NCBI GenBank assembly: GCA_016704305.1
Contig: JADJAL010000016.1
Coordinates: 1-64,000 of the forward strand
DNA length: 64,000 nucleotides
Direction: 5' to 3'
Source: Haliea sp.
GTDB lineage: Bacteria > Pseudomonadota > Gammaproteobacteria > Pseudomonadales > Halieaceae
The notes under the pieces were generated by a model that saw only the letters and a program-made list of their open reading frames with translations, made no database searches and was not told the origin of the DNA. Both the position numbers and the translations under genes were made by a program. Positions within the stretch are counted from its first letter, which is position 1; every line of letters starts with the position of its first letter. Of this stretch, positions 44,393-54,882 are shown one piece after another.

Positions 44393-47300
44393 TTAGGCAA
44401 AATGTAACAACCCAAACACGGTGAGGGCTCCCCGCCGGCTGCCAGCGGCGCGCGCGGTGCTCTGTGCCAGGTCCAGCAGCTCCCGGTTAGCCACCGCCAG
44501 CATCGCAAAATCCGGCGTCGCAACGGCCTGCAGATCGATGAGCATCTGCTGCCAGCGTTGCAGCAGGGGTTCCTCCTGCAGTACCCACCGCTGCAGGGCA
44601 TCTTCGAGATCACGATTTGCATCCAGGTGGCGCAGCGCGCCAATCGCCAGCGTGCGCTGTTGCCACTCCAGGTCTTCCAGATAGGTATCCCGCGCCATCG
44701 ACTGCCACTCGGAGTCGACCTTGGTCGCGAGAATCTGGCTGGCGAACCAATCCAGTTGCAGCTGCTCGCCTATCGCAAAATACATGCGAGCGACGTCAAT
44801 CGGGGGCGCCTGCGATTCGGTCGCGGCCTCGATGATCCCCAGTGCGGTATAGCTGTAATGTGTGCAGGCCACCGCGTCGGCAAGCGCTGAGTCAACGCCC
44901 ATGTTCGCATACAGCGTACGCAGGTCCTCGTAATGCTTGGCTGTGCGCCCCCGCAACAGCGAAGGCAATACCGCCGGAAGTCGCTCCACCCCCGCGCCAA
45001 ACTGCGCAATCAACGGCCCCGGCGCGAGTTGACGCCGGCGATTGCGCAGTAGCCAGCGCGTTGCGCGTTTTACCAGGCTGACCAGCGCCAGCATCATGTC
45101 CATCTGGTCCTGCGCCGTCACCGCGTGATTGACGTTTTCAATGCGCTCCCAGAGCTCCGGGATACGATAGACATCCATCACGGCGGCATACGCACAGGCT
45201 ACATCGGCCACCGAGGCGCCCGTGGCACTCTGCTGGCGCTGGATAAAGTTCAGGCCCATGCGATTGACGATATCGTTGGCGATCTGCGTCGCGACAATTT
45301 CCCGGTGCAGGCGATGTTCCTGAACCTCCGCAGGATACAGTTCGACCAGGCGCTGGGGAAACGCCTGCTGCAGCGCGCCGGACAAACAGACATCGGGCTG
45401 CATCTCTGCGTCCACCAACTGCTCCTTCAACGCCGCCTTGCTGTAAGAGACGAGCACCGACAATTCCGGCCGTGTAAGCGCTTTGCCCTGCGCGCGCCGC
45501 TCCAGCAATTCCTCCCCAGTGGGAATAAACTCCAGCGCCCTGTCCAATCGACCGGCAGCCTCGAACTCCCTGATAAAGCGCTCGTATTCCTGTGCACGAG
45601 ACGCCGCCTGATACTCCAGCAGACTGATCGCCTGCGTCTGCCGGTGGTTATCGCGCAATACCAGCTCAGCGACACTGTCCGTCATCTGGACCAGCAGCGC
45701 GTTGCGGTCCTGCGGCGAAAGATCACCGCGGGCCACGACCGTATCCAGCAGGATCTTGATGTTGACCTCATGGTCGGAACAATCGACACCCCCGGCATTG
45801 TCGATAAAATCGGTATTGCAGCGCCCGCCCGCCAGGCAGTACTCCACACGTCCACGCTGTGTCATTCCCAGATTGCCGCCCTCGCCGATCACCCGGCAGC
45901 GCAGCTCGGCGCCGTTGACGCGCAACGCATCATTGGCCTTGTCGCCCACTTCCGTATGCGACTCGCTGCTGGCCTTCACATACGTCCCGATACCACCGTT
46001 CCACAACAGGTCAACGGGTGCGCGCAGCAGGCAGGCGATCAGTTCTGTGGGTGTCATGTGCGCCGCTTCAATCGCAAAACGTTGGCGAATTTCATGCGAG
46101 AGTACAATCGATTTGGCCGCGCGCTCGAACACGCCGCCACCCTCGGAAATCAACCGGGGGTCAAAGTCCGCCCAACTGGAGCGCGGCAGCGCGAACAACC
46201 GCGCCCGCTCCGCCAGGCTGCTGCTCGCGTCCGGGTTGGGATCGATAAAAATGTGCTGGTGGTTAAACGCTGCCACCAGGCGGATATGCGGCGACAACAG
46301 CATGCCGTTGCCGAACACATCGCCCGCCATGTCGCCGATACCAACTACCGTGAAATCGGTAGCCTGGATATCGATATCCATCTCGCGAAAATGACGCCTC
46401 ACCGATACCCAGGCGCCGCGTGCGGTAATGCCCATTTTCTTGTGGTCGTAGCCGGCGCTGCCGCCGGAAGCAAACGCGTCACCCAGCCAGAACTGGTACT
46501 TGGCGGCAATCGCATTGGCGATGTCAGAAAAAGACGCAGTGCCCTTGTCCGCCGCCACCACCAGGTACGGGTCCTCGTCGTCCTTGGTCACTATCTGGGG
46601 CGGACGCACAATGGCGGATGCCACGCGATTGTCGGTGATGTCCAGCAGTGCCCGGACAAACAGTTGGTAACACGCGACGCCCTCGTCCTGTACCTCATTG
46701 CGCGACATTCCGCCGTGCAACTGCCGGGCCACGAATCCGCCCTTGGCGCCAACCGGCACGATCACCGCGTTCTTCACCTGTTGTGCCTTGACCAGGCCCA
46801 GCACCTCGGTACGAAAATCTTCCAGGCGATCCGACCAGCGCAGGCCGCCGCGCGCCACCTTGCCGCCGCGCAGGTGGACACCTTCTACCCGCGGCGAATA
46901 CACGTATATTTCGTACAGCGGCACCGGCTGCGGCACTTCGGGAATCGCCGCAGGGCGCAGTTTGAAGGAAAAATACGCTTTCAGCTCGCCTTGTGCGTCG
47001 CACTGGAAGAAGTTTGTGCGCAGCGTGGCTTTCACCACACAGACAAACTGCCGGATGATGCGGTCCTGTCCCAGGTTGGGCACCCGCTCCAGCGCATCGA
47101 GGATACGTTGCTCGATGGCACGCTCGCGCGCTTCGCGGAAACTGTCATCGCCGTCAAAGTCCGGCGAGAAACGCGTGAGGAACAACTCGACAATGGTCGC
47201 GGTAATGTGCAGGTGATCCGCCAGTGTCTCGGCAACATACTCCACGCTGAAGGGAAACTGCAGCTGCCGCAGATATCGCGCATACGCGCGCAGCAGCGCG

Positions 47301-49288
47301 ATCTCCCGCCAGTTCAACTGCGTACCGAGCAATAACCGATTGAAGGAGTCATTTTCCGCCTCGCCGCTCCAGATGCGAGCGAATGCGTCTTCAAACTCGT
47401 CTCTCACCTCTGCCACGGCAATATCGTGCGACAGGGCGTAACTCATGCTGAAGTCCTGCAGCCAGTACAGCTGGCCGTCCCGCGCACGTATCGCGTAGGG
47501 CCGTTCCGTCACCACACGCAGCCCGAGATTCTCCAGAATGGGCAGTACATCGGACAGCGGCAGGCTATGTTGAGCGTGATAAAGGCGCATGCGCAGGCTG
47601 TCTTCGCCTTCGCCAGAGCGGGAGAAGTGCATCGCCAGCGCCTGTTCACCGCGCATCAGGCTTAGAATATGGCGTGTGTCGGCCGCGGCCACGCGCGGAT
47701 CGAAATCGTCGCGGTAGCCTGGTGGAAAGCCACTGGCGAGATCGCGCGCGAGCAGTTCGCCCTGCTCTGCTCCGAATTCCTCCAGCAACTGCAACCGCAG
47801 GCGATCCGGCCAGGCCAGCATGGCCTGTATGATTTTCGCTTCGAGCTCGCTTGTATCAAACGTCAGCGGCGCGTCGGGATTCACGCGCAATACGAAGTGG
47901 CAGCGCACCAGGATTGACTCGGAATAATAGGCAGAAAATTCACAGTCCTGCGCCTGGAAGGCGGCGGTTAATATTGCCTCGATTCTGCGCCGTTGTTCTG
48001 TGTTGTAGTAGTCGCGCGGCACATAGACGAGACAGTTGACGAATTTTCCGTGCCGGTCCCTGCGCACGAAGAGTCGTGTCTGGCGGCGTTCCTGGATGCT
48101 GTTGACCGCATTCACCGTGGCACACAACTCCGCCGTCCGGGCCTGGAACAACTCATCGCGCGGGAAGCTGTCGAGCACCCGCACCAACTCCCGGCTCTCA
48201 TGCTCCGACCAGCGCAAATTGGACAATTGCAGCACGTGTTCCACCTTGCGCCGCACCAGCGGAATCGATTCAGGATCCGTCGTATACACGGAGGAGGTAT
48301 ACAAGCCGAGGAAGCGGTGTTGGCCGACAACCTGTCCCATCGCATTGAAATCACGAATCTCCACGTAGTCCGGGTAGGCCACGCGGTGCACGCGAGAGCG
48401 CTGGGCGGACTTGGAAAAGCTGATCGGCTCGCGCACCAGTTGTTGCGGCTCCAGGCGCGCCAGGTCCTTCTGCAGGTCTTGCTCCCCGCGCGTCGACAAT
48501 CGCCGCAACATGCCCAGACTGCGTTCCGGCCTGAGCGCAATCCCACCGTCGGAACCAGCGCGTTCAACGTCCAGGTACTCGTAGCCAAGCAGGATCATGT
48601 GTTCATGCAACAGCCAGTGCAGGAAGGCCACGGACTCCTCGCGAGTATCACTGGGAACGCAGCCGGTTTCTGCGATGCGCAGTGTGAGTTCGTGCAAACG
48701 CTCACGCATGGCGCCAAAATCCCGTACCACGAGTGCCACTTCTTCCAGTATCTCCACCAGCGTCGCTTGCAGCTCACCGAGTTCCCCGGGACCGGCCTGT
48801 CGGCTGATCTCGAAAAACAACAGCGCTTCCAGCGCGGCGGAGCTGCGATCCGCATCGACCGGCAGCAAATCGATCAACTCACCGCTGGCGGAGCGCCGGG
48901 TCGCCAGGTTGCAACTGATAATCGTATGAATCCCGAGGTTGCGCCGATTCAGTTCGCCACGCACCGAGGCCGTACAGAAGGGAATGCCCTGGCATAAGAC
49001 AACCAGGGTGGTAAAGCGGCCGTCCCAGCCATCGCTGTCGTTGTTGGTGTTGAAAATTCGCACCAGCGGGCCGTCTTCATCGCGCCACTGGTGAATAAAT
49101 GCCAACAGGTTGCCAAGGTAATCGTAGAGACTGTCGACGCTACGCCCCTGCAGGTCTTCGGGCTGGAAACGCCAGAAAAATGCCGACGCAAGATTGTGCA
49201 GCGCTTGCCTCTCCCCTATCCCGGCTGCGGCATCGATGCGCGCCGCGAGTTCTGCCAACAGCGCCTCCTTGAATCTGTTCAGTGCCAT
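44393..49288 (-). CDS. gdhB: NAD-specific glutamate dehydrogenase, large 180-kDa type
   Basis: A 1631-residue enzyme, the usual size of the L_180 class. The N-terminal half carries ACT-like regulatory segments. The catalytic domain near the middle has GGKVARGGLRWSDRLEDFRTEVLGLVKAQQVKNAVIVPVGAKGGF (from about residue 810, active lysine near 847) and a following NAD domain with VGIGDMAGDVFGNGML. It converts glutamate to 2-oxoglutarate and ammonia with NAD, feeding amino acid carbon to the TCA cycle. It starts at ATG 49288 and stands alone. The poly-C tract lies just past its 3' end. Confidence 0.95.
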   Translation of the reverse strand: MALNRFKEALLAELAARIDAAAGIGERQALHNLASAFFWRFQPEDLQGRSVDSLYDYLGNLLAFIHQWRDEDGPLVRIFNTNNDSDGWDGRFTTLVVLCQGIPFCTASVRGELNRRNLGIHTIISCNLATRRSASGELIDLLPVDADRSSAALEALLFFEISRQAGPGELGELQATLVEILEEVALVVRDFGAMRERLHELTLRIAETGCVPSDTREESVAFLHWLLHEHMILLGYEYLDVERAGSDGGIALRPERSLGMLRRLSTRGEQDLQKDLARLEPQQLVREPISFSKSAQRSRVHRVAYPDYVEIRDFNAMGQVVGQHRFLGLYTSSVYTTDPESIPLVRRKVEHVLQLSNLRWSEHESRELVRVLDSFPRDELFQARTAELCATVNAVNSIQERRQTRLFVRRDRHGKFVNCLVYVPRDYYNTEQRRRIEAILTAAFQAQDCEFSAYYSESILVRCHFVLRVNPDAPLTFDTSELEAKIIQAMLAWPDRLRLQLLEEFGAEQGELLARDLASGFPPGYRDDFDPRVAAADTRHILSLMRGEQALAMHFSRSGEGEDSLRMRLYHAQHSLPLSDVLPILENLGLRVVTERPYAIRARDGQLYWLQDFSMSYALSHDIAVAEVRDEFEDAFARIWSGEAENDSFNRLLLGTQLNWREIALLRAYARYLRQLQFPFSVEYVAETLADHLHITATIVELFLTRFSPDFDGDDSFREARERAIEQRILDALERVPNLGQDRIIRQFVCVVKATLRTNFFQCDAQGELKAYFSFKLRPAAIPEVPQPVPLYEIYVYSPRVEGVHLRGGKVARGGLRWSDRLEDFRTEVLGLVKAQQVKNAVIVPVGAKGGFVARQLHGGMSRNEVQDEGVACYQLFVRALLDITDNRVASAIVRPPQIVTKDDEDPYLVVAADKGTASFSDIANAIAAKYQFWLGDAFASGGSAGYDHKKMGITARGAWVSVRRHFREMDIDIQATDFTVVGIGDMAGDVFGNGMLLSPHIRLVAAFNHQHIFIDPNPDASSSLAERARLFALPRSSWADFDPRLISEGGGVFERAAKSIVLSHEIRQRFAIEAAHMTPTELIACLLRAPVDLLWNGGIGTYVKASSESHTEVGDKANDALRVNGAELRCRVIGEGGNLGMTQRGRVEYCLAGGRCNTDFIDNAGGVDCSDHEVNIKILLDTVVARGDLSPQDRNALLVQMTDSVAELVLRDNHRQTQAISLLEYQAASRAQEYERFIREFEAAGRLDRALEFIPTGEELLERRAQGKALTRPELSVLVSYSKAALKEQLVDAEMQPDVCLSGALQQAFPQRLVELYPAEVQEHRLHREIVATQIANDIVNRMGLNFIQRQQSATGASVADVACAYAAVMDVYRIPELWERIENVNHAVTAQDQMDMMLALVSLVKRATRWLLRNRRRQLAPGPLIAQFGAGVERLPAVLPSLLRGRTAKHYEDLRTLYANMGVDSALADAVACTHYSYTALGIIEAATESQAPPIDVARMYFAIGEQLQLDWFASQILATKVDSEWQSMARDTYLEDLEWQQRTLAIGALRHLDANRDLEDALQRWVLQEEPLLQRWQQMLIDLQAVATPDFAMLAVANRELLDLAQSTARAAGSRRGALTVFGLLHFA

Positions 49289-49576
49289 GTTGTCGTATCC
49301 TGACGTGAGCGGTGTGCAATCGCGACCTGCGCTACAAGTAGCAGTTTAACGCATCCTGCTCTACAACCCGACCGGCGAGGAACTTTTTACGTCAGGGCCA
49401 GTCACAGGAGCGCTCCGGCGTACGCGAAGACCCATCGCTCTGGACGGTGGGGTAGCATTCGTTACAATGCGGGGCGTCCGCGAGGCAGTTCTCAACGTGG
49501 CTAGTGCGGGAACGCATGCAGTAACCCGGCAGTAACTGGCAGTCGCGGTTTCAATCAATCTGAACCAGGAGCATTT

Positions 49577-50531
49577 GTGGCTAACGCGGACATTCGAGCA
49601 CTCGAGGACTGGCTGAGCGGTCAAATTATCGGCCAGGCACATCTGGTACAGCGACTGATCATCGCGTTACTGGCGGACGGACACCTGCTGGTGGAAGGCG
49701 CTCCGGGACTCGCCAAGACGCGGGCGATCAAATCACTGGCGGATGGCATCGAAGGCAGCTTTCACCGCATCCAGTTTACGCCCGACCTGTTGCCGGGCGA
49801 TGTCACCGGCACGGAGATCTACCGGCCACAGGAATCCAGTTTCCATTTCCAGAAGGGGCCGGTGTTTCACAATCTGGTACTGGCGGACGAGATCAACCGC
49901 GCGCCCGCCAAAGTGCAGTCGGCCCTGCTCGAAGCTATGGCCGAGCGGCAGGTGAGCGTCGGCAGCGAAACCTACAAACTGCCCGATCTGTTCCTCGTCA
50001 TGGCGACGCAGAACCCGATCGAACAGGAGGGCACCTACCCGTTGCCGGAGGCACAGCTGGACCGCTTCCTGATGCACGTGAATGTCGGCTATCCGGACAC
50101 CGCCGCCGAAACCGAGATCCTGCGCCTGACCCGCAACGAGGCGAGCCGTGGCATCAGTAAACCGCCAGTGCCCCTGCCGCAGGAACGCGTATTCGCTGCA
50201 CGGCAGGAAATACTGGCGCTGCACATGTCGGAAGCAGTAGAGCAATACATGGTGCAACTGGTCATCGCCACCCGCTCACCAGCGCGCTAACGAGAAGCTG
50301 GCGGGCTGGATCGAATATGGCGGCAGTCCGCGCGCCACGATCGCGATCGATCGCTGCGCCAGGGCGCATGCCTGGCTCAAGGGGCGCGACTTCGTCAGCC
50401 CGGACGATATCCAGGCCGTTGCGGGGGATGTATTGCGCCACCGCCTGATTCTCAGCTTCGAGGCGGAGGCCAACGGCGTGACGCCTGACAAGGTGATTGA
50501 GGAACTGCTGGCGATCGTGCCCGTAGGCTGA
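49577..50531 (+). pseudogene. MoxR-type AAA+ ATPase, one frameshift
   Basis: The first frame (49577-50290, GTG start, CAGGAG upstream) has the Walker A region GAPGLAKTRAIKSLAD, the sensor/Walker B region LADEINRAPAKVQSALLEAM and ATQNPIEQEGTYPLPEAQLDRFLM. It stops early after ATRSPAR; the normal ending continues in another frame from EKLAGWIEYGGSPRATIAIDRCARAHAWLKGRDFVSPDDIQAV to the stop at 50531. A small indel at CGCTAACGAG (about 50287) explains it. The total of about 317 residues is normal. MoxR ATPases act as chaperones that assemble or activate the vWA proteins coded downstream. Confidence 0.87.
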
Positions 50532-50538
50532 CTCCCCG

Positions 50539-51480
50539 ATGCAACTGGCTGACATCAACGTCCCCGCCCGCGGTGCCTACACGCAACTGAACGACCTGAT
50601 CGCGCTGCGCTTCGCCGCCAGGCAGTTGACGCTGAGGCGACACAATCGCGCGCTGAGCAATCTCGCCGGCCCCGTCAAATCGAACTTTCGCGGGCGCGGC
50701 ATTGATTTTGAGGAAGTGCGCAGCTACCAGCCCGGCGACGATATCCGCACGATCGACTGGCGCGTGACGGCGCGCACCGGCAACGCGCACACCAAATTGT
50801 TTCGCGAGGAACGCGAGCGGCCGGTACTGATCATTGTCGACCAGCGCAACAGCATGTTTTTCGGCTCCAGCCACTGTTTCAAATCGGTATTGGCCGCACA
50901 ATTGGCCAGCCTGCTGGCATGGAGCGCACTCGGCGGCGGTGATCGCGTCGGCGGACTCGTCTTCAACGAGCAGGGGCACCAGGAAATTCGCCCGCGCCGC
51001 AGTCGTAAAACCGTGCTGACGCTGCTCTCGCAGATCGCCGAATACAACAGTGGCCTGCCGCTGGGCTCCGCCAGTGAAGAGGACAGTTTTGCGCAGATGC
51101 TGACGAACCTGCGGCGCATTGCGCGTCCGGGCAGCAGCCTGTTCCTGGTCAGCGATTTTCGCGGCGCGTCACATGAGGGTGCGCGTGAGCACCTGTTCGA
51201 GTTGGCCAAGCACACTGAACTCACCGCGCTGGCCTGCTCCGATCCGCTGGAATCCGAATTGCCGCGCTCCGGCACCTATGCGGTTACCAATGGGCGTGAG
51301 CGCAGCGAACTGCACACGGGCGACCGGCAGTTGCGCGACAGCTATCGCGCGCGCCTGCAGCAACAATCCGAGCTGCTGCGCCACGATCTCATTCGCCTGG
51401 GTGTGCCACTGCTGCAGGCGCACACGCACCTGCCACCCTTTGCCCTGTTGCAAAAGTACTTTGGAGACACGCGCCGGTGA
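50539..51480 (+). CDS. DUF58 domain-containing protein
   Basis: The 313-residue protein has the DUF58 core SNFRGRGIDFEEVRSYQPGDDIRTIDWRVTARTGNAHTKLFREERERPVLIIVDQRNSM, a vWA-like fold, and ends GDTRR. DUF58 proteins always lie in this MoxR cluster and are thought to work with the ATPase. It starts seven bases after the MoxR stop and its stop overlaps the next gene's GTG start. Confidence 0.92.
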   Translation: MQLADINVPARGAYTQLNDLIALRFAARQLTLRRHNRALSNLAGPVKSNFRGRGIDFEEVRSYQPGDDIRTIDWRVTARTGNAHTKLFREERERPVLIIVDQRNSMFFGSSHCFKSVLAAQLASLLAWSALGGGDRVGGLVFNEQGHQEIRPRRSRKTVLTLLSQIAEYNSGLPLGSASEEDSFAQMLTNLRRIARPGSSLFLVSDFRGASHEGAREHLFELAKHTELTALACSDPLESELPRSGTYAVTNGRERSELHTGDRQLRDSYRARLQQQSELLRHDLIRLGVPLLQAHTHLPPFALLQKYFGDTRR

Positions 51481-52067
51481 ATCCGCAGGACCCGCTAGCC
51501 GCTCTGCATCCGCTGCGCCAGCCGGAGTTGATCGGGTGGTGGCCCCCGGCACCCGGCTGGTGGCTGGTGGCGTGCCTGCTCATCATTGGGGTTGCACTGC
51601 TCGCGTATCTGTTGCGCAGGTACCGCGCGAAGAACGCGTACCGGCGTCGCGCCTTGGGGCAGCTACAGGCCCTGCACGCGCAATACCAGATGGATGCACA
51701 GACCGGCAGCTACCTCCGTAGCACCAATGCCCTGCTCAAGAGTGTTGCACTGCTCGCCTACCCGCGTGCGGTGGTAGCGGCGCAGCACGGTGCAAGCTGG
51801 CGACAGTTCCTGAATCTCTCGTTGCCTGCTGATGCGCAGCTGCCGAGCGAGTTCGACGACGCGCTGTACCGGGAGGAATGCCCCGCTATCGACGTGGCGC
51901 AGGTGCAGCGCGCGGCGGAGCACTGGATCAAAAACACAGGGCGACAGCATGATCGAATGGATCTGGCCCTGGCTGCTGTTATTGGCACCCCTGCCCTGGC
52001 TGGTGCGCCGTCTGCTACCTCCCGCCACGTCACAACAACCTGCGGTACGCGCACCTTTTTATACTGA
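51477..52067 (+). CDS. DUF4381 membrane protein, probable late frameshift
   Basis: GTG at 51477 overlaps the DUF58 stop. The protein has one clear membrane helix (GWWLVACLLIIGVALLAYLL) and the DUF4381 core with YPRAVVAAQHGASWRQFLNL and EECPAIDVAQVQRAAEHWIK. As read it runs to 52067, 118 bases into the next gene. Adding one base near 51935 would give WIKNHRATA and a stop at 51952 overlapping the next ATG as ATGA, as at other joints of this operon. So the real protein is probably 157-158 residues. Confidence 0.8.
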   Translation: MNPQDPLAALHPLRQPELIGWWPPAPGWWLVACLLIIGVALLAYLLRRYRAKNAYRRRALGQLQALHAQYQMDAQTGSYLRSTNALLKSVALLAYPRAVVAAQHGASWRQFLNLSLPADAQLPSEFDDALYREECPAIDVAQVQRAAEHWIKNTGRQHDRMDLALAAVIGTPALAGAPSATSRHVTTTCGTRTFLY

Positions 52068-52989
52068 GTGGCACGAGCTTGCGGCGACGCAGGGCGGTCG
52101 CTCGGCGCGCGGTCGCACCGTGCCGGCAATTGCACTGTGGTTACTGTGGCTGCTGTTGCTGGTGGCCGCTGCGCGGCCGGTGTGGATCGGTGAGCCTGTT
52201 GAACTCCCGAATAGCGGGCGCGACCTGATGATGGCGGTGGATATCTCCGGCTCCATGCTTACTGCGGATATGCAGATTGGCCGGTCACTGGTGCCGCGCG
52301 TCGACGCGGTTCGACAAGTGGGCGCGCAATTCATCAGCCAGCGCAGCGGCGACCGGCTGGGACTCATTCTGTTCGGCACCAATGCCTACGTGCAATCTCC
52401 GTTGAGCTTTGACACCGCTACCGTGCAGCGCTTCCTGTCGGAGGCGCAGATCGGCTTTGCCGGTAAGGATACCGCAATTGGAGACGCCATCGGCCTCGCG
52501 GTCAAGCGCCTGAAGGAACGCCCTGCCGAGAGCCGCGTACTGATCCTGTTAACCGATGGGCAGGACACCGCCAGTTCCGTGAAACCGCTGGATGCCGCGA
52601 AACTGGCGGCGAAACTGGGCATTCGCATTTACACCATTGGTATCGGTGCCGACTCGCTCACCGTGTCCGGCCCGTTAGGCTTTGGCAGTCGCCAGGTCAA
52701 CCCGTCGGCGGAACTGGATGAGGCCGGCCTGACTGAAATTGCCAGGCTCACCGGCGGCGAATACTTCCGCGCCCGCAACCCGCAGGAACTGGACAATATC
52801 TACCGCGTGCTGGACGAACTGGAACCGGTGGAACAGGAAACCACACTGTATCGGCCGCGACAGGCGCTGGGCTATGTACCGTTGTTAGGCGCCCTGCTGC
52901 TCAGCTTTTTGCTGGCGTTGTGGCAATGTCAATCCTTCTTCGCAGGACGCGGCGCAGACAACCTCGTCAACCAACCGGAGGGGCGATGA
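51949..52989 (+). CDS. vWA-domain membrane protein (BatA-like)
   Basis: A 346-residue protein from ATG 51949 with two N-terminal membrane segments (WIWPWLLLLAPLPWLV and IALWLLWLLLLVAAA), a vWA domain with the metal-site motif MMAVDISGSM (DxSxS) and IYTIGIGADS, and a C-terminal helix (VPLLGALLLSFLLALW). Bat proteins were linked to oxygen tolerance and to a periplasm-facing complex with MoxR. The stop overlaps the next start (ATGA). Confidence 0.9.
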   Translation: MIEWIWPWLLLLAPLPWLVRRLLPPATSQQPAVRAPFYTEWHELAATQGGRSARGRTVPAIALWLLWLLLLVAAARPVWIGEPVELPNSGRDLMMAVDISGSMLTADMQIGRSLVPRVDAVRQVGAQFISQRSGDRLGLILFGTNAYVQSPLSFDTATVQRFLSEAQIGFAGKDTAIGDAIGLAVKRLKERPAESRVLILLTDGQDTASSVKPLDAAKLAAKLGIRIYTIGIGADSLTVSGPLGFGSRQVNPSAELDEAGLTEIARLTGGEYFRARNPQELDNIYRVLDELEPVEQETTLYRPRQALGYVPLLGALLLSFLLALWQCQSFFAGRGADNLVNQPEGR

Positions 52990-54882
52990 CAGGTATTCAC
53001 TGGATGCGCCCCGAGTGGCTGTGGACGCTGGTGCCGGCACTGATACTGCTGATGTTGTTGTGGCGACAGCGTGGGCGTTCAGGCAGTTGGCAATCCGTCA
53101 TCGCACCAGAATTGCTGCGCTATCTGGTCAGTGACAGCACCGTGTCGCGCGGCAGGAACCTGCTGCCGCTGGTGTTTCTCGGATGGGTGCTCGCAGCACT
53201 GGCTGCCGCCGGTCCCAGTTGGCAAAAAATTCCCCAGCCCGTGCACCAGAAGCAGGATGCGCTGGTGGTGCTGCTGGACCTGAGCCTGTCGATGAACGCC
53301 GCTGACCTCGCGCCGACCCGTCTGGATCGCGCGCGCCAGAAGCTGCTGGACCTGCTGCAGCATCGGCGCGAGGGACAGACCGGATTGATCGCCTACGCCG
53401 GCGATGCCCATATCGTGACACCGCTTACGGATGACACGCCGACCATCGCCAATCTGCTGCCAGCACTCAACCCCGGCATGATGCCAGTGCCAGGCAGTGA
53501 ACCGGTCAGTGCTGTCAGCCAGGCGCTGGCATTATTGCGCTCCGCCGGCATTCGCGGCGGCAGGATCCTGCTGGTCACCGACGGTGTCTCGGAGCGCGAT
53601 CGCGCGGGCATTGAAAAAGTACTCGCTGGCAGCGACGCACGGTTTGCCGTCATGGGCGTGGGCACGCCCGCCGGAGCACCCATTCCGCTGCCCGACGGCG
53701 GGTTCATCAAGGATGACAAGGGCACCATCGTGATGCCCGGACTGGATGAACAGGGCCTGCGCGAGTTGGCGGTAGCCACCGGCGGCAGCTACCGGCGCAT
53801 ACAGATAGACGACAGCGACCTCGATGCCCTGCTAAACGCGAGCCCTCTGGATGAGAGAGAGGACACAGTGTCCCTGGACCGAACCGCGGACACCTGGGAG
53901 GACCAGGGTTACCTGCTGATCCTCGTGCTGCTGCCGCTGGCGCTTGCCCTGTTTCGACGCGGCTGGCTGCTCGGACTGTTGCCGGTGCTGCTACCCGCAT
54001 TCCTGCTGGTACATCCCGAGCCTGCTGCCGCCCAGAGTTGGGAGGACCTGTGGCTCACGCCGGATCAACAAGGTCAGCGGGCGCTACAGCAGGGCAATGC
54101 CGAGGCAGCTGCGTCGCTGTTCAGGAATCCCGATTGGGCCGGTACGGCGGCATACCAGAGCGGCGACTACGAAGCCGCCGTGGAAAAGTTCGCCAACGCA
54201 CAGGACGCCAACAGCCTGTACAACCGCGGCAACGCCCTCGCCAGGGCTGGGAAGCTGGATGAGGCGATTGCCGCCTATGAAGAATCCCTGAAGTTGCAGC
54301 CCGAGCAGGCAGATGCCAGCGACAACCTGGAATTGCTGAAGAAACTGAAAGAACAGCAGCAACAGCAACATCAGACCAGCAGCAACAGGGCGACGAGCAG
54401 GAGCAAAACCAGCAGCAGGACCAGGGTGAGCAAAAGACCAGGGCCAGCAAAGGTCAGGACAACAGGAGCAGAACCAGCAGCAGGATCAAGAGCAAAGCCA
54501 GCAGCAGGATCAGGGCCAGCAACAGAATCAGCAAGAGGACCAGCAACCGGACCAAAGCGAGCAGCAACAGGACCATAGCGAGCAGCAAAACGCCCAGTCA
54601 GAAGGCCAGCCGGAAGAAAGCGAGCAAGCGGCTGACGAGGAGCAGGATCGGCAGGCAAAGGCGCAACCTGAAGAGGCTGAAAAAGAAGATGCACAACAGG
54701 CACAACAGACGCAACAGCCAACGGCTGCGGATGCCGGTGACGAGGAACAGGACCAGGCGATGCAGCAGTGGCTGCGCCGCGTGCCGGACGACCCTTCAGG
54801 GCTGTTACGGCAAAAATTCCGCTATGAAAGCCTGCAGAGGCAGCAACAGGGAGTCGGCAAAGATGATGACGTCTATTGGTAA
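52986..54882 (+). pseudogene. vWA/TPR protein (BatB/BatC-like), two frameshifts in a Gln-rich linker
   Basis: The frame from ATG 52986 reads the N-terminal helices (LVPALILLMLLW), a vWA domain with VVLLDLSLSMNAADLAPTRLDRARQKL and RILLVTDGVSERDRAG, a second membrane pair, and one TPR (ADASDNLELLKKLKEQ). It then enters CAG-rich sequence and the frame is lost at about 54384 (CAGACCAG for CAGGACCAG) and again near 54435. Downstream in the third frame comes DQEQSQQQDQGQQQ and the normal tail MQQWLRRVPDDPSGLLRQKFRYES, stop at 54882. The frame that stays open runs to 54578. Read through it is about 630 residues. Confidence 0.8.

Noticed and set aside
45125..47335. 736-residue plus-strand reading frame
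   Set aside because: Antisense shadow of the NAD-glutamate dehydrogenase gene. No domain is visible.
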